Assembly: GCA_030765065.1 (NCBI GenBank)
Contig: CM060983.1
Location: 46,994,067-47,058,066, forward strand
Length of the DNA stretch: 64,000 nucleotides
Source of the DNA: Deroplatys truncata
Taxonomy: Eukaryota; Arthropoda; Insecta; Mantodea; Mantidae
Direction of reading: 5' to 3'
Made by a program: the position numbers and the translations under genes
The notes under the pieces: generated by a model
What the model saw: the letters and a program-made list of their open reading frames with translations, nothing else
What the model was told of the DNA's origin: nothing
Database searches by the model: none
Shown: positions 31,976-42,777 of the stretch, one piece after another
Layout of the letters: each line of letters begins with the position of its first letter
Position numbering within the stretch: the stretch's first letter is position 1

Positions 31976-32117
31976 TATATCCCTTGTATCTACAAGAAAA
32001 TTAGCAATAAGATTAACATGTCGATATATCAATTAACATGAAGTAGATGGAGAATAAGTGTTTGTAAAAATAGTTTGTACAAGAGTGGAAAGAGCTATGT
32101 GAGTGCAACACAGCAGA

Positions 32118-32714
32118 TTTTTAACGTTGTGCCACGCTGCTGTGTAGTAAAATCTGCCTGCGTAATTAGTCAAAATCTGACAGTATTTGTTAAAATTATT
32201 TAATAGCGTGAAAAAATATGGGAAGAACTTTGAGTACAGTAAAAGTTTCGGATATAACTGCACCATTAGCATTTTGTTTTCAAAAACAGTGAGTCTGTTG
32301 TACAACGATAATAAATCCACTACCTGCGATTCATATGTGAAGTAAACAGAGTTTTTTTTTTGTTTGGAGAATTCAGACGTTGAATGCCAGTGTGAATTGT
32401 TTACAGCGTCTTCAGTTCATTACGGGAGTCGAGGACTGCGAGAAGCGTTGAGGGCATTGTTGGAATCCTAACTCAGTCCTTGATGAAGTAGTTTGGGAAG
32501 GAAATTTTTGTGATGAGGATGTTAACTCTGGTGTGGCTTTCACATTGTGAACAAGATCCAGAGAAGTACCAACTAATTGGCGCATATTATGTGACAGAAA
32601 AACATAACGATGTGTGAGAATTAAGTAAATAAATAGAACGTAGATTATAAGCAGCCGCAGAACAAGTAGATACATTTGAGTAGAAAACAAACACAAGTAC
32701 ACAAACACGCTACC
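32118..32714. other. Unannotated spacer
   Basis: AT-rich sequence without recognised gene or repeat. Short minus-strand frames have no motif. Confidence 0.4.
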
Positions 32715-33130
32715 GAGCAGGATGACTCAGGCGACAATGCAACCTCCCTCATTCGGGAGATCCCGTGGTGCATTCTACCACGATTTCTTCTTGCCCTCAT
32801 TCCCTATCATCTTTCATCTTTCAGACAGGATCTCCGTGTTCCGTAGTGCGCCTGGTGATGAACGAATGGCATGGGTGCAGCGCTTTGGAGAGATTTCTCC
32901 AGGGAGCGTTGGCCTGCCTGCAAGGACCGCTTCGTCTCCCTCTTGCAGGTCTTCGCCTCTACTGGCGAGAGTGGGTGTTTCGTACTAGAAACAATAAGGA
33001 CTTCCGATCGTCTCTGTGTGCCTGCGGACCTGCGACTTCCTGCAGCTCCTTCACTTCATGCCTGCCTCCCGGGGGGCGGGGCGTAGCCACAATAGATGTA
33101 GTTGGTCGCAGTCTCGAGGTGTCCCCCTCC
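32715..33130 (+). mobile_element. Degenerate SINE-B-like element
   Basis: A head-like GATGACTCAGGCGACAATG is followed by TCTACCACGATTTCTTCTTG, as in SINE-B. The 3' end carries GGTGTCCCCCTCCGTTAATT, like the SINE-B tail. The middle is GC-richer than the surroundings and diverged from other copies. Three overlapping open frames result from its composition. The family assignment is tentative. Confidence 0.45.
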
Positions 33131-33911
33131 GTTAATTACATCCTAGATTCTATACAAACACGCCAGTGCAACTGAAAACTGTTCAGCAATAGGCAGGCAG
33201 GGAGAAATAAAACTTCCCTTCCAAAGTGCAAACACAGCCCGCAATGAAACGTGTAACGAAACTATTCCTACAAATGTTTATCTCCATTAAGGCTGGTTCA
33301 CAACAGCCCGAGAAAAAAACGAAACGAGTACGGGAAGCAATGCAGCATACAAGATTTTGGTTCCCAACAGCTCGGTATCGAGAACGGGAGTTCATATCGA
33401 TGATCATGTCCATCACAAAGTGGGAAGTCGATTTGGCACATTATGATTTATTTGTTTTTAACTGATCAATGATATTTTTTCAGTGCTTCCACTTCAGCCA
33501 ACATAATACGGGTTAGGAAATCAAAATTCGATAGAGTAAACATTAACTGAATGCAGATCCAATACGTTTCCGATTCCTCTAGTTGTACCAAGCTTTCATT
33601 CCGTTATTTAATGGCAGGCATTAAATATGTTGATTGTTCTTTGTTAATTTACACCGATTTTTTTCTGTTCTTCGCTGCTTTTGCCATTGTTTTTTTTTAG
33701 GAAACACCCTGTTTTGAATTGCACATAAACAAACTTTCACTGGAAGCACCGACGCTCAATGCCAAAGCCGGGATTTGAAACACGGTTACTCCGTGTTACT
33801 CTAACCATGAGCTAGCTATCGAACTAATTCGCATTTTTTTCCGTTAAACCACAAGGAGTTGTCAAATTATATTGAGATGATATATCCCAATGGCAACTTA
33901 CAATGTCGTGC
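33131..33911. other. Unannotated stretch with a minus-strand tRNA-like head
   Basis: At about 33745-33830, minus strand, AAGCCGGGATTTGAAACACG on the plus strand resembles a reversed B box, and ACCATGAGCTAGC a reversed A box; it is probably a SINE head. Nothing else recognised. Confidence 0.4.
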
Positions 33912-33995
33912 CGGCATGTTGCGATGGTAGCTTAGTGGTTAGAACAACCGGACTGAGACCAGAGATCCATGGTTCAAATCCCGGATATGGCATTT
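33912..33995 (+). mobile_element. tRNA-headed SINE fragment
   Basis: GATGGTAGCTTAGTGGTTAG is a strong A box context and CATGGTTCAAATCCCGG a B box. Acceptor-stem pairing is poor and the sequence runs on into ATTTAATCTTTCAGTCATC. It is similar to the piece at 44298-44375, so it is a repeat and not a unique tRNA gene. Confidence 0.55.
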
Positions 33996-35058
33996 AATCT
34001 TTCAGTCATCTGAGTCTACGTTTCTAACCTTGTCCGACACATAGCTTGTATGGAAGAACAATTAATTCCATTAATGCCATCAAAGTAATTTTTTTTTCTT
34101 TTTTCTACTCAAAATCCAAAAGATTTTCACTTATTCTGTAATTTATACAATATTATTTTTTAATCATTCGCAAATTTAAAAAGGGCTGTTTGAAGCTATG
34201 TTTGAGGTACCTAGCTTGCAATTTTCAGTAAGATTAGTTAAAAAATTATATCGTGTGAGACAATGTATATACTGAAAAGAAAGGAAAATGTTGTTTATTA
34301 TAAAATTAGCTTTAAAATTGTTCCTAACCTTGATATGGGGGTCAAAATGCTTTTGCATATCAGTCGTTAATGAGCAAAATAACAAGAAATCAGTTTTTAT
34401 AGGCTGTGTAGACCAAATTATTACAAAATGGCAAAAACGAAATCTTGGAAGTTTTCAACTTATGAACCAAGATCTCACCATGAAATAGAAACTTTGTAGA
34501 AGCTTATAAAAATAAACGATAATAGGTAGAGAAATCCATGTGGTTGTAATCCATCCGATATTTTTTTATTTTGTTCCTCTCAATAATTTGTATGCATCTC
34601 CCACATAACTGGAAACCTGTGCATACAGTAACTAGCTTACATTCATTTGTTCATACAGAGATGATGCTGACATGTGATAGCGTTTTATGAAACACTACTA
34701 ATGAGACAGAATTAATTGCTTCTGGGCACATTACAGAATCGGCTGTATTGCAAATCCCTTGGAGCGGCACGTAGGATCAGTTGACAATTAGAAATTAATT
34801 TGATATCTTTGTTATCCAGGCAATAGATCACCTGAGGGATCGGTCTGTTACAATCCGTGCGGATAAATATTGTGGTAGAATGTGGTGATTGTCAATCAGT
34901 GCAACATGATATACACCATACATAAGTAAAACTCTTATTACCTTGCTAATATCAACACTCGATGTAGACTGTTGAAGGTTCGTTACCTATTGTTTACATT
35001 TCAGTTATCCATAATCCCCTACATTTGGTATTATCTCTGTCAGCAAATTAGCATTGTA
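33996..35058. other. Unannotated spacer
   Basis: No gene or repeat recognised. It contains several short open frames of 60-70 codons without motifs. The TA at 35057-35058 is the left flank of the next TcM copy. Confidence 0.4.
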
Positions 35059-35795
35059 CAAAGAGCGCCAAAGAAAATCTCACTGCACCTCGCGTCTATG
35101 TCACATTATTTATCGTAGTACGTGACCTTGCGAAGCCATGGCCATTTTATTGGTTGCTTTAGGTCATGGCGCAGGGGTGAGCCACTCCTTCTGCTAAATA
35201 GTTACACCAATAACCAAAAGGATTATAAAATAGCGTAGAAACGAAATATATGTTTACGCTCTCGATCGTATTGGCTAAAAGAGATAGAGTGAGTGCATTT
35301 AGTTTGTCACACAGACCTCTTATCGTGATTGGTAGCCCATACCTTATCGGCTAGCGCAGGACAAGCCTTTGAAAGGGTTAGAAGCTAAGGGGTAAACTAA
35401 GCGCCCAGGTTAGCGAAATGTAGAATGTGTAGTGTGAGAAGATTTTCAGGGGGGTGTAAATAAAAGCTTGAATGGTATTCATTAAATACATATAAAGGCC
35501 GCACTGATGTGTTACACTCACATGACTTTCACTAATCTTGTACAAACTATTTTTACAAACGCTTATTCTCCATATGCTTCATGTTAATCGAGATGTTAAC
35601 CTTATTGCTAATTTTCTTGTAGATACAAGGGGAATTGCTAGGCTTTAAGCGATAGTCAAACATTTTAAGAGCTGGTTGCTATGTGTAGTATTCCATTCTC
35701 TTTGCATTACCAGAACAAAAGAAATTGAGTAACGAATTTGAGAAAAAGTAAAATTTAAGGGAATAACATTCAAAATATAATTGGTTAATAATATC
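35059..35795 (-). mobile_element. TcM element, half copy with nested H fragment
   Basis: The left end, CAAAGAGCGCCAAAG after TA, and the first 440 bases match the 40476 copy. An H fragment (35503-35767) interrupts it. A short stretch, TAATTGGTTAATA, resumes TcM before it is lost. The half that holds the transposase-derived segment is absent. Confidence 0.7.
35503..35767 (+). mobile_element. Family H, 5' fragment
   Basis: It starts CTGATGTGTTACACTCAC and follows H through the GCTTTAAGCGATAGTCAAAC segment, stopping after AATTTAAGGGAATAAC. The 3' two thirds are missing. It lies inside TcM. Confidence 0.65.
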
Positions 35796-35812
35796 TGATT
35801 AGGATCTGATTA

Positions 35813-36336
35813 CGATAAGATAGGATAGGAGTGGAGGGGGGCTTAACACCTCCACCTACGCAGATCTTTTATACCTAGGCCTCTGACGGGGCGCGCTCGG
35901 AAGGGAGAGATGAGGTGAGGGGAAACAGAACACGAACAGGAGACACGACAGGCAGGGCAGGGTCCCTACCATTTTCAGATTTACCATTCCAGGATCGCAG
36001 CTGGTGCAGCCGTTTTCCCTCCGCCTTGTGGGCTTATACAACCCTTGGGGGTCCAGGACCCGAAGAATATCCCTTTCCGGGGACGAAGGTTTACCGAGAG
36101 CATCCTTTTCCCCTGCCATGCACATGCCCAGACCTCCCACCGACACTTGCAACTCTGAAGGAAACCAAGCAGATGAAAGGTGAAATGAAGGGACAGGAAA
36201 TTCGGAGAATGTGATGATCGTTCCCAGCATTCGCCTAGCAACTTTGGGGAAACCCTCGAAAAAGCCCATGGGTCAGGAAGGTTAGCCACGAGAATCGAAC
36301 CCGAAAGCTTACCCCTTGAGCCATCCCCCTCGGTTA
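35813..36336 (-). mobile_element. SINE-C with exact 10-bp target duplication
   Basis: Flanked on both sides by GATCTGATTA (35803-35812 and 36337-36346). On the minus strand the head is GGATGGCTCAAGGGGTAAGC with B box GGGTTCGATTCTCG, then CCATGGGCTTTTTCGAGGG and GGCGAATGCTGGGAACG. The 3' end includes CCTAGGTATAAAAGATCTGC and TAGGTGGAGGTG, shared with the copy at 39317. The long minus-strand open frames here are SINE-internal and not genes. Confidence 0.85.
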
Positions 36337-36346
36337 GATCTGATTA

Positions 36347-38075
36347 AAACGCGCCATTTATACCTATACATTTTTGTGGCACTACCCTTTAAGAGATATT
36401 CGTTGCTATTCTCTGCATGAGTGTGTTGTGAATTTCTGGTGTGTTGCATTGTAACGTATGGGTCAAGTTAAATTAAATTATTTTCCTAAAACTTACTTTT
36501 CTTTAGAATTTGGTTCATGTGAAGCTTATTTCTTGCATTCTTACTTCACATGGTGCAACACAGGTTGCATGAGCTGGACATTCAGTGCCAGTCATATCCT
36601 TGTGATATTATGTGGGAGATGCCAACTCATAGAGTAGAGGTTAACTCTCCATATGTGGCCATGTCCTGTGTGGAGGCGTCTATATATGATATAAAAACCA
36701 TTTCTTAAATCTATGGGGATGGCAGTCTTGATAGGAACAACCCAGGTGCGGCCGGAGGCGCTGCTCAGATCGACATCCACCTTTGGTTATGGCAACCAGT
36801 GTAATATCTGTTCAATGGCACTAGGTAACTAGAAACTGATATTTCTTAAATACTTAATCCTAAAAATGGCTTGCTTGCTCACTGTCTTTGTGTCTACTTG
36901 TTTGTTATATTAAATCTGTTATCGTTTTTGTCAATTGCGGCTTCCTATTCAGAGTTGCTCATTAACCCTTAAACCTGCTACGCTCCCAAATGCACGTCCT
37001 CAACCCCCTTCAAATTAAAGTCGTGGCAGCATTCATATGGCTTTCTCGTTTGTGTATACCTACTGTGTACGTGGTAGGGAGAGCAAAAAGGGCATGTGAA
37101 TACAACATACCAGGTATAATCAATTTGTGCAATAGGTGCGAAAGTAAATTATAGTGTGATGTGAATGTGACATGATTGTAATATTGTAAGACAGTTTAAT
37201 GCTTTAAGATAATACGTGTCTGTAGTTTCACGTAATCCAGAAGCAGCTCTACATATTTTGAGAACACTCTAATTGAGTTGTTTACATTTTCTATGTTAAA
37301 ATAAAGCATTTTTGTTCCAGTTAACCTTAGTACAGTGATTCTTGAATGGAGCGTACAGAAAGTAGGACATGTCTGCGTTTTAATGAAGTCCTATGTGTAT
37401 ATTTAACGCAGCAGCAGCAGCAGTAATCCAATGTCCCGGAAGGCGAAGCCAACAGCGTGACAAAAATTCGCACTGTGTACGTTTATTCCATTTCCTCCTC
37501 GACGGTAATTCCATTTCCCTCCCAGTACGGCCCCTACACCGTATCTTTTCACCCTTATTTAGCTCCTGACATGTCATCGCTTGCTTGAAATTGCTTCAAA
37601 CGAAACCTTACAAAAAAAAAACGTGTTAATCTCAGGAAAGCTTTCATAAAAAGCCACCGTGTGTCATATGACATTACTGCTAACGAAAGCTGATAACATC
37701 GCGCCGTATATTGCTTCTCGTCGTTGTGCTGGGATAACATGAAGCGTTCCTATCTCCGCGCTAAATTGAACTAATCAGGGACTGTGACCCGAAAAACTGT
37801 GGCATTTTCCATGAAATTCTCGTATTACACTTCTGAACATCATGTTGCGCTTTTAATCTACACAGCAGGTGTAGTCTTATTTAAATGCTGAAATAAGAAG
37901 ATATATATGTTTGCTAGAAAGTGTAAATAAGGTAGCTTGTAGAAAACGAGCGTTAATATTGAATGCTCATGCGTGTATCATAGATTCCTTTCTGTGTATA
38001 TCTTCAGTAATATTATAAAGAGAGAAATATATGTATGCTTTATATATTGTATTGTGTTGTAATGTGTGTGTGTAG
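36347..38075. other. Unannotated stretch
   Basis: No gene or repeat family recognised over about 1.7 kb. It contains a short GCA run (about 37409-37423) and open frames of about 60 codons without motifs. The end becomes AT- and GT-rich leading into the tetranucleotide array. Confidence 0.4.
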
Positions 38076-38147
38076 GTATGTATGTATGTATGTATGTATG
38101 TATGTATGTATGTATGTATGTATGTATGTATGTATGTATGTATGTAT
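38076..38147 (+). repeat. (TATG)n microsatellite, about 18 units
   Basis: An almost perfect run of TATG. It is the reverse complement of the CATA array that begins about 85 bases downstream. Confidence 0.95.
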
Positions 38148-38149
38148 AC

Positions 38150-38182
38150 CTCGGGAACTGGAGGCTAGCAGGTATTCCTAGA
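38150..38182 (-). mobile_element. SINE-A head fragment
   Basis: CCTCGGGAACTGGAGGCTAG matches the tRNA-like head of SINE-A in reverse (compare 5993-6012). Nothing else of the SINE is present. It sits between the two tetranucleotide arrays. Confidence 0.55.
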
Positions 38183-38232
38183 CTCTATCTCCTTGCAAAG
38201 GCTCCCCCACCCAATTATTAAAATGTCGCTGA

Positions 38233-39171
38233 GCATACATACATACATACATTCACGCATACAAGCATGCATACATACATGCATGCAGCATACATACACA
38301 TATACAAGCATGCATACTACATACACGCAACATACATACATCACACATACATATATACAGACAGACATACACGCATACACACATACATGTATACATACAT
38401 ACATGCATACATACAAACAAACATACATACATACACGCATTCACGCATACACACATTCACGCATGCACTCATGCATATATACATTCACGCATACACATAT
38501 ACATACATACATACATACATACATACATACATACACGCATACATACATTCACGCATACAATCATGCATACTATATACACGCAACATACATCACACATACA
38601 TATATACAGACAGACATACACCCATACACACATACATGTATACATACATGCATACAAACAAACATACACACATACATACATGCACGCATACATGCATATA
38701 CATACACACATACATACACGCATACATTAATACATACTCACAGATATATATACACATACTCACACATGCATACTTACACGCATACATACACACAAACATA
38801 CATACTTACATGCATACATACACACATACATCACGCATATACATACACATATTCACACATTAACCATACATACAAACATACATACTTACAAATACATATA
38901 TTCACACATACATGCACACATACATACATACATACATACATACATACACACAGACATAAATACATATACACATTCACATACATACACATATTCACACATA
39001 CACGCATACATACACATACATAATCACATACATACACGCATACACACAGACATACACGCATACACACATACACATATTCACATATACACGCATACACATA
39101 TACACACATACATAAACACATACACATACATACATGCATACATATATGCACAGACATAGACATGCATGCAT
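38233..39171 (+). repeat. Long degenerate (CATA)n array, about 0.94 kb
   Basis: The region is built of CATA/CACA/CGCA tetranucleotides. The phase is mostly kept, which leaves long open frames on both strands (276 codons on the plus strand, alternating His-Thr-Tyr; Cys-Val-Met-Tyr on the minus). These are not genes. Higher-order blocks repeat about every 210-230 bases (for example around 38290-38420 and 38565-38640). Confidence 0.95.
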
Positions 39172-39180
39172 AGAGAGAGG

Positions 39181-39285
39181 GAGAGATTCAAAAAGTCTCG
39201 AAACATATGTTTCCTATGAAATCTCGGTATCGAAAACTTTTGGGTAGAATACCTACAATGCTTTCATTAACTATAAGTAAAAAAC
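39181..39285 (+). mobile_element. Family H, 3'-terminal fragment next to the CATA array
   Basis: TCTCGAAACATATGTTTCC, then GAAATCTCGGTATCG and TTTTGGGTAGAATACC match the H segment that follows its internal CA microsatellite. The terminal CTACGTAGTAGAGAAAGT is degraded to ACTATAAGTAAAAAAC. The tetranucleotide array therefore occupies the position of the H microsatellite. Confidence 0.6.
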
Positions 39286-39316
39286 AATTATATTATAAAT
39301 ATATATTATATTTATA

Positions 39317-39720
39317 GAGCGGGATGCCTCAGGCTCGAACGTTTACGGCCCGCATTCGAGACGTCCTGGGTTAGATTCCCGTGGCCGACCTTCCTGATCC
39401 ATGGGCTTTTTGAGGGATTTCCCGGATCGCCAGGCGAATGCTGGAAGGATTCTTACATCCCCAGAATTTTCTGTCCCTCTATTTCATCTCCATTCTCATT
39501 TCACTACACCTTTCATCTGCTTGGTTTCTCTCACGGTTGCAAGTGTCGGCGGGAGGACTCGCTGGTGCATGGCAGGGGAAAAGGATGCTCTGTAGAAACC
39601 TTTGTCCTCCGGATTGCGAGCGGTGTGCTCACCTCGTCCCTCCCTCCCGGGGCTCCCCATCAGGGACCTAGGTACAAAAGATCTGCGTAGGTGGAGGTGC
39701 TAAGACCCCGTCCTCTTCTA
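39317..39720 (+). mobile_element. SINE-C, plus-strand copy
   Basis: The head is GCGGGATGCCTCAGGCTCG with a B box-like GGGTTAGATTCCCGTGG. The body matches the 35813 copy (CTTCCTGATCCATGGGC, GGCGAATGCTGGAAGG, GCATGGCAGGGGAAAAGGAT), as does the 3' end (CCTAGGTACAAAAGATCTGC). No clear target duplication. Confidence 0.8.
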
Positions 39721-40475
39721 GTCTTATTGTATAGGTAAAATTAAATAAAAATGTTGTAAAAAGCTGCCAATGTCCCCCAATTTTACGGTATGCACTGTAA
39801 TTGCTAAGTTGAGCAACAAACCTGTGGGTGTTAGCATTCTGTATCGCTTTAGCGACATAACGTGCATACGATGTTTTTCATCTCACCGACAGGTTATGAA
39901 GCAGCGTTTTAGAGCGAATTTCCAATATGTAAAGTAATCAACTTTAAACACAATATCGTTTAAAACGCAGACAGGGGTGGGGGGGCTCAACTTTAGGCTC
40001 CGTCTACAACTTTTAATTGTAAAAGAGGCGAGAAATTAACCCCCAGTAATCTCATTCATGTCCACCTTGGATCTTCAAAGCGAGTTTTTGTAACAGAGCA
40101 CGAGGTGCATACCACTTCATACTCTTTATGCAGCTGTCATGTGCAATAGTATGGTGGCGTGTGTTCATCGGCTCAGTACAAAGGTAGCCATTAGCAGCTC
40201 ATTAATTGAGTGAAGGGTGGTAGAAGAGAAAGAAATTATAAGTGAGAAAGAAAAAAGAACCCGAGGATGGAATACTAATGTATGAAACGAAATTAAGACG
40301 AAAGTAAATGCATTTAAATGGGTCGAGAAAAGAAACGAATGGAATAGAAAAGAAAATAGTCAAAGAGATGGTATAATAAAGCTCTCTTTTCTCTCCCTAC
40401 TGCTTGCTTAAATTTCATTGACACAAAAATTCATTCTAAATTCCTGGCATTCAATAAATGATCTGCGCATACGTA
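39721..40475. other. Unannotated spacer
   Basis: No gene or repeat recognised. It ends in the TA flank of the next TcM copy. Confidence 0.4.
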
Positions 40476-41618
40476 CAAAGAGCGCCAAAGGAAATCTTAC
40501 TGCACCTCACGTCTATGTCACATTATTTATCGTTGTACGTGGCCTTGCGAAGCCTTGGTCATTTCATTTGTTGCTTTAGGCCACGATGAAAGATTGCGCC
40601 ACACCTTCTGCTAAACAGTTGCACCAATAACCACAACAAAGGTTACAAAATGGCATAGAAACGAAATATATGTTTACGCTCTCGATCGTATTGGCTAAAA
40701 GAGAAAGAGGTAGAGTGAGTGCCTTCAGTTTGTCATACAGATCTCCTATAGTGATTGGTGGCCCATACCTTATCGGTTAGTGCAGGACACGTCTTTGAAA
40801 GGGTTAAAATTTAAGGGTAAATCTTGATACGCGCGCAGGTTAGCGAAATGTAGAATGTGTAGTGTGAGAAGATATTTAGGGGGTACAAATTAAAGCTTCA
40901 ATGGTATTCATTAAATACATGGCAAGGCAGCACTTTATAACAAAAAACAAACAGAATTGTATTCTCACTGTGATAGCAGTGCTTGTTGCTGCATAGAAGG
41001 AAACATAACTAAATAATAAATAAATAAATAGCGTGTTTTCCCTCTAATTCAAACTACAATTGGTTAATATACGTTTACTAACACATTGCTGATCATAGGA
41101 ATACAACAGGATTATAGACAAAAATATAACCCATATTTTTTGCCTTAATATGTATGTCATACTCGGTAAACCATATACTTATTTACTTCTAATTTCTATA
41201 TATGATCGGCCAATTATAACAAAAGAATAATTTGCATTAGTAAACGAATATCATCATCTGCGGATGTTTTACGGGAAGTGCCCACTTTCTGACGAGTATG
41301 TAGACCGTCTCTCCCACTTTCCTGGAATATTTTTATGCGTTGCCGTTGCAATTGCTGTAACAGTGCGACCAGCCTCCCACATACCCACGACACGTCCACG
41401 AGTAATTTCTAGTGTACGGGATGATGATCCAGAGGCAATAAACATGTTTTGGTTTCAATAACACCACAAAAAGCATAGGCATCAACCTCCCCTCGTTTCC
41501 CCCTTATTGGTGTGTTATCAAGCCATCACACTCTGCGATAGGTAAGGTGAAGTACATGCCTCAAAAGACCCCATAAAATGATACAAAATAGGCCAAAGAT
41601 TTTCTTTGGCGCTCTGTG
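40476..41618 (-). mobile_element. TcM element, complete copy
   Basis: This uninterrupted 1143-bp copy is flanked by TA (40474-40475 and 41619-41620), with terminal repeats CAAAGAGCGCCAAAG and its complement CTTTGGCGCTCTGTG. On the minus strand near 41214-41399 a short frame reads GRLVALLQQLQRQRIK and then TSRKTSADDDIRLL. The latter resembles the GRPRKTT-REDR box after the second HTH of Tc1 transposases. No catalytic domain is present. Confidence 0.8.
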
Positions 41619-41620
41619 TA

Positions 41621-42090
41621 CACTGTGTACTATGGAACCGTGCCAATATTGTAGCGAGGTAATTTAGCAAGGTTCGAACAAAGTATCGAAGGATTGCGTT
41701 AGTATTACCAACACTCCAGAAAATGTTGGAACCTCGTGACATGACAATGTAGAACGCAAGACCGCGCAGTCAGCACCCAAAATAATATTTAAAAACCGTG
41801 GTTTAAGGTTACGGCTTCACACCCCCATCCTATTTAAGTAAACCTTTGAATAGTATACACTTCCAGACTTAAGAAACTACAGGTAAGATGCAAAAAGGTT
41901 AAGTTCTCTCTGTATTGACCGTCCAGTCAAGCAACGACCGGCCCATAAATGCAACTATGTACCTTAGTGCAAATACAACTCTTAGCTTTAATTCAACCCC
42001 CGGGCCTTTTACTCAATACTTCCCCCTGTGACTCACCCACACGTATTCCAAGCTACCTACCCCGATACCGATTTGCCTATCGCCTGAAAA
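41621..42090. other. Unannotated spacer
   Basis: No gene or repeat recognised. Confidence 0.4.
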
Positions 42091-42275
42091 TTAGTTTTGT
42101 TTATGGACGCTCTTTAACTGCTGTGGTCCTTAGCGTCTCATTCTATATTGGGTGTGAAAGACCTCTAATTTTGCTCAGAGCCTCTTTTAGAAGGCTTGAG
42201 GTTCTTTTACGTGCCGCCGGGTTTGAACCCGCGACCTCGGGAACTAGAGGTTAGCATGGTAACCACCACATCACA
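42091..42275 (-). mobile_element. SINE-A with internal deletion
   Basis: It starts in the 3' body (GTTTATGGACGCTCTTTAAC on the plus strand) and ends in the head (TTTGAACCCGCGACCTCGGG). The segment with TAAATCTACGACACGGG through GATCGCCCTCC, about 90 bp in other copies, is missing. The junction is CGTGCCG/CCGGGTTTG. Length is 185 bp against about 285. Confidence 0.7.
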
Positions 42276-42277
42276 TG

Positions 42278-42777
42278 GTAGACTACCTGGGGAACAACTC
42301 TAGTCAATTGGGGAATTTAATGCCCTATCGGCAAGTCGTGATACAGAAACGATGGTGCTACGTTTAGAACATTATATTTTACCTGCTTCTGATGTTATCT
42401 CGTAGCTCGTTCTGTTATCTCATGTTCCAGCTGCTCTAGTGGTAGAGCTACGAGTACTTTCTCAGGGTATGCGTGGATGTATTGTTAAATATAACACCAG
42501 TTAAATTGACTGAGCATTTTAATGTGATCTAATACTTGAGCTACTGAAGCGAGTTACCAACCGTTTAAAGATAAAGAATGAAACTGATTATGAATCGTAT
42601 CACTCGAAACTATAACAATTGAATTATCATACCTGCTAACTTCTGCAGTAACAAAGTTACGGTTTGAAATAAGTGTTTCCTCAATAAAAGAAACTAGTTG
42701 CGTAACTTGACGTGAGTCCCCAAAATGTTACTGGGAAAGATCCCTCGCGATAGCCGCTAAATCTTACTCACACAAGC
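42278..42777. other. Unannotated spacer with a short tRNA-like motif
   Basis: GCTCTAGTGGTAGAGCTACG at about 42433-42452 looks like a pol III A box, but no B box follows at the right distance. No gene recognised. AAGC at 42774-42777 is the left duplication of the next LTR1. Confidence 0.35.

Larger units (their letters stand above)
30005..32117 (-). mobile_element. Family H copy interrupted by a mariner
   Basis: The right end is degraded (ATTTGCTCTACTACG at 30005) and the left end is at 32117 (CAACACAGCAGA). TTTT or TTTTT lies on both sides. Removing the mariner at 30690-31975 and one TA restores an H copy of about 825 bp. The CA microsatellite is reduced to a few units near 30130-30140. Confidence 0.75.

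Noticed and set aside
35856-36269. Overlapping 100-137 codon frames on both strands
   Set aside because: All lie in SINE-C, bounded by an exact 10-bp target duplication.
38193-39023. 276-codon plus-strand open frame and long minus-strand frames
   Set aside because: They are produced by a CATA/CACA tetranucleotide array whose phase lacks stop codons; low-complexity His-Thr-Tyr or Cys-Val-Met-Tyr repeats are not a gene.
38233-39171. A CRISPR array
   Set aside because: There are no constant repeats with unique spacers; it is a tetranucleotide array, and the genome is eukaryotic.
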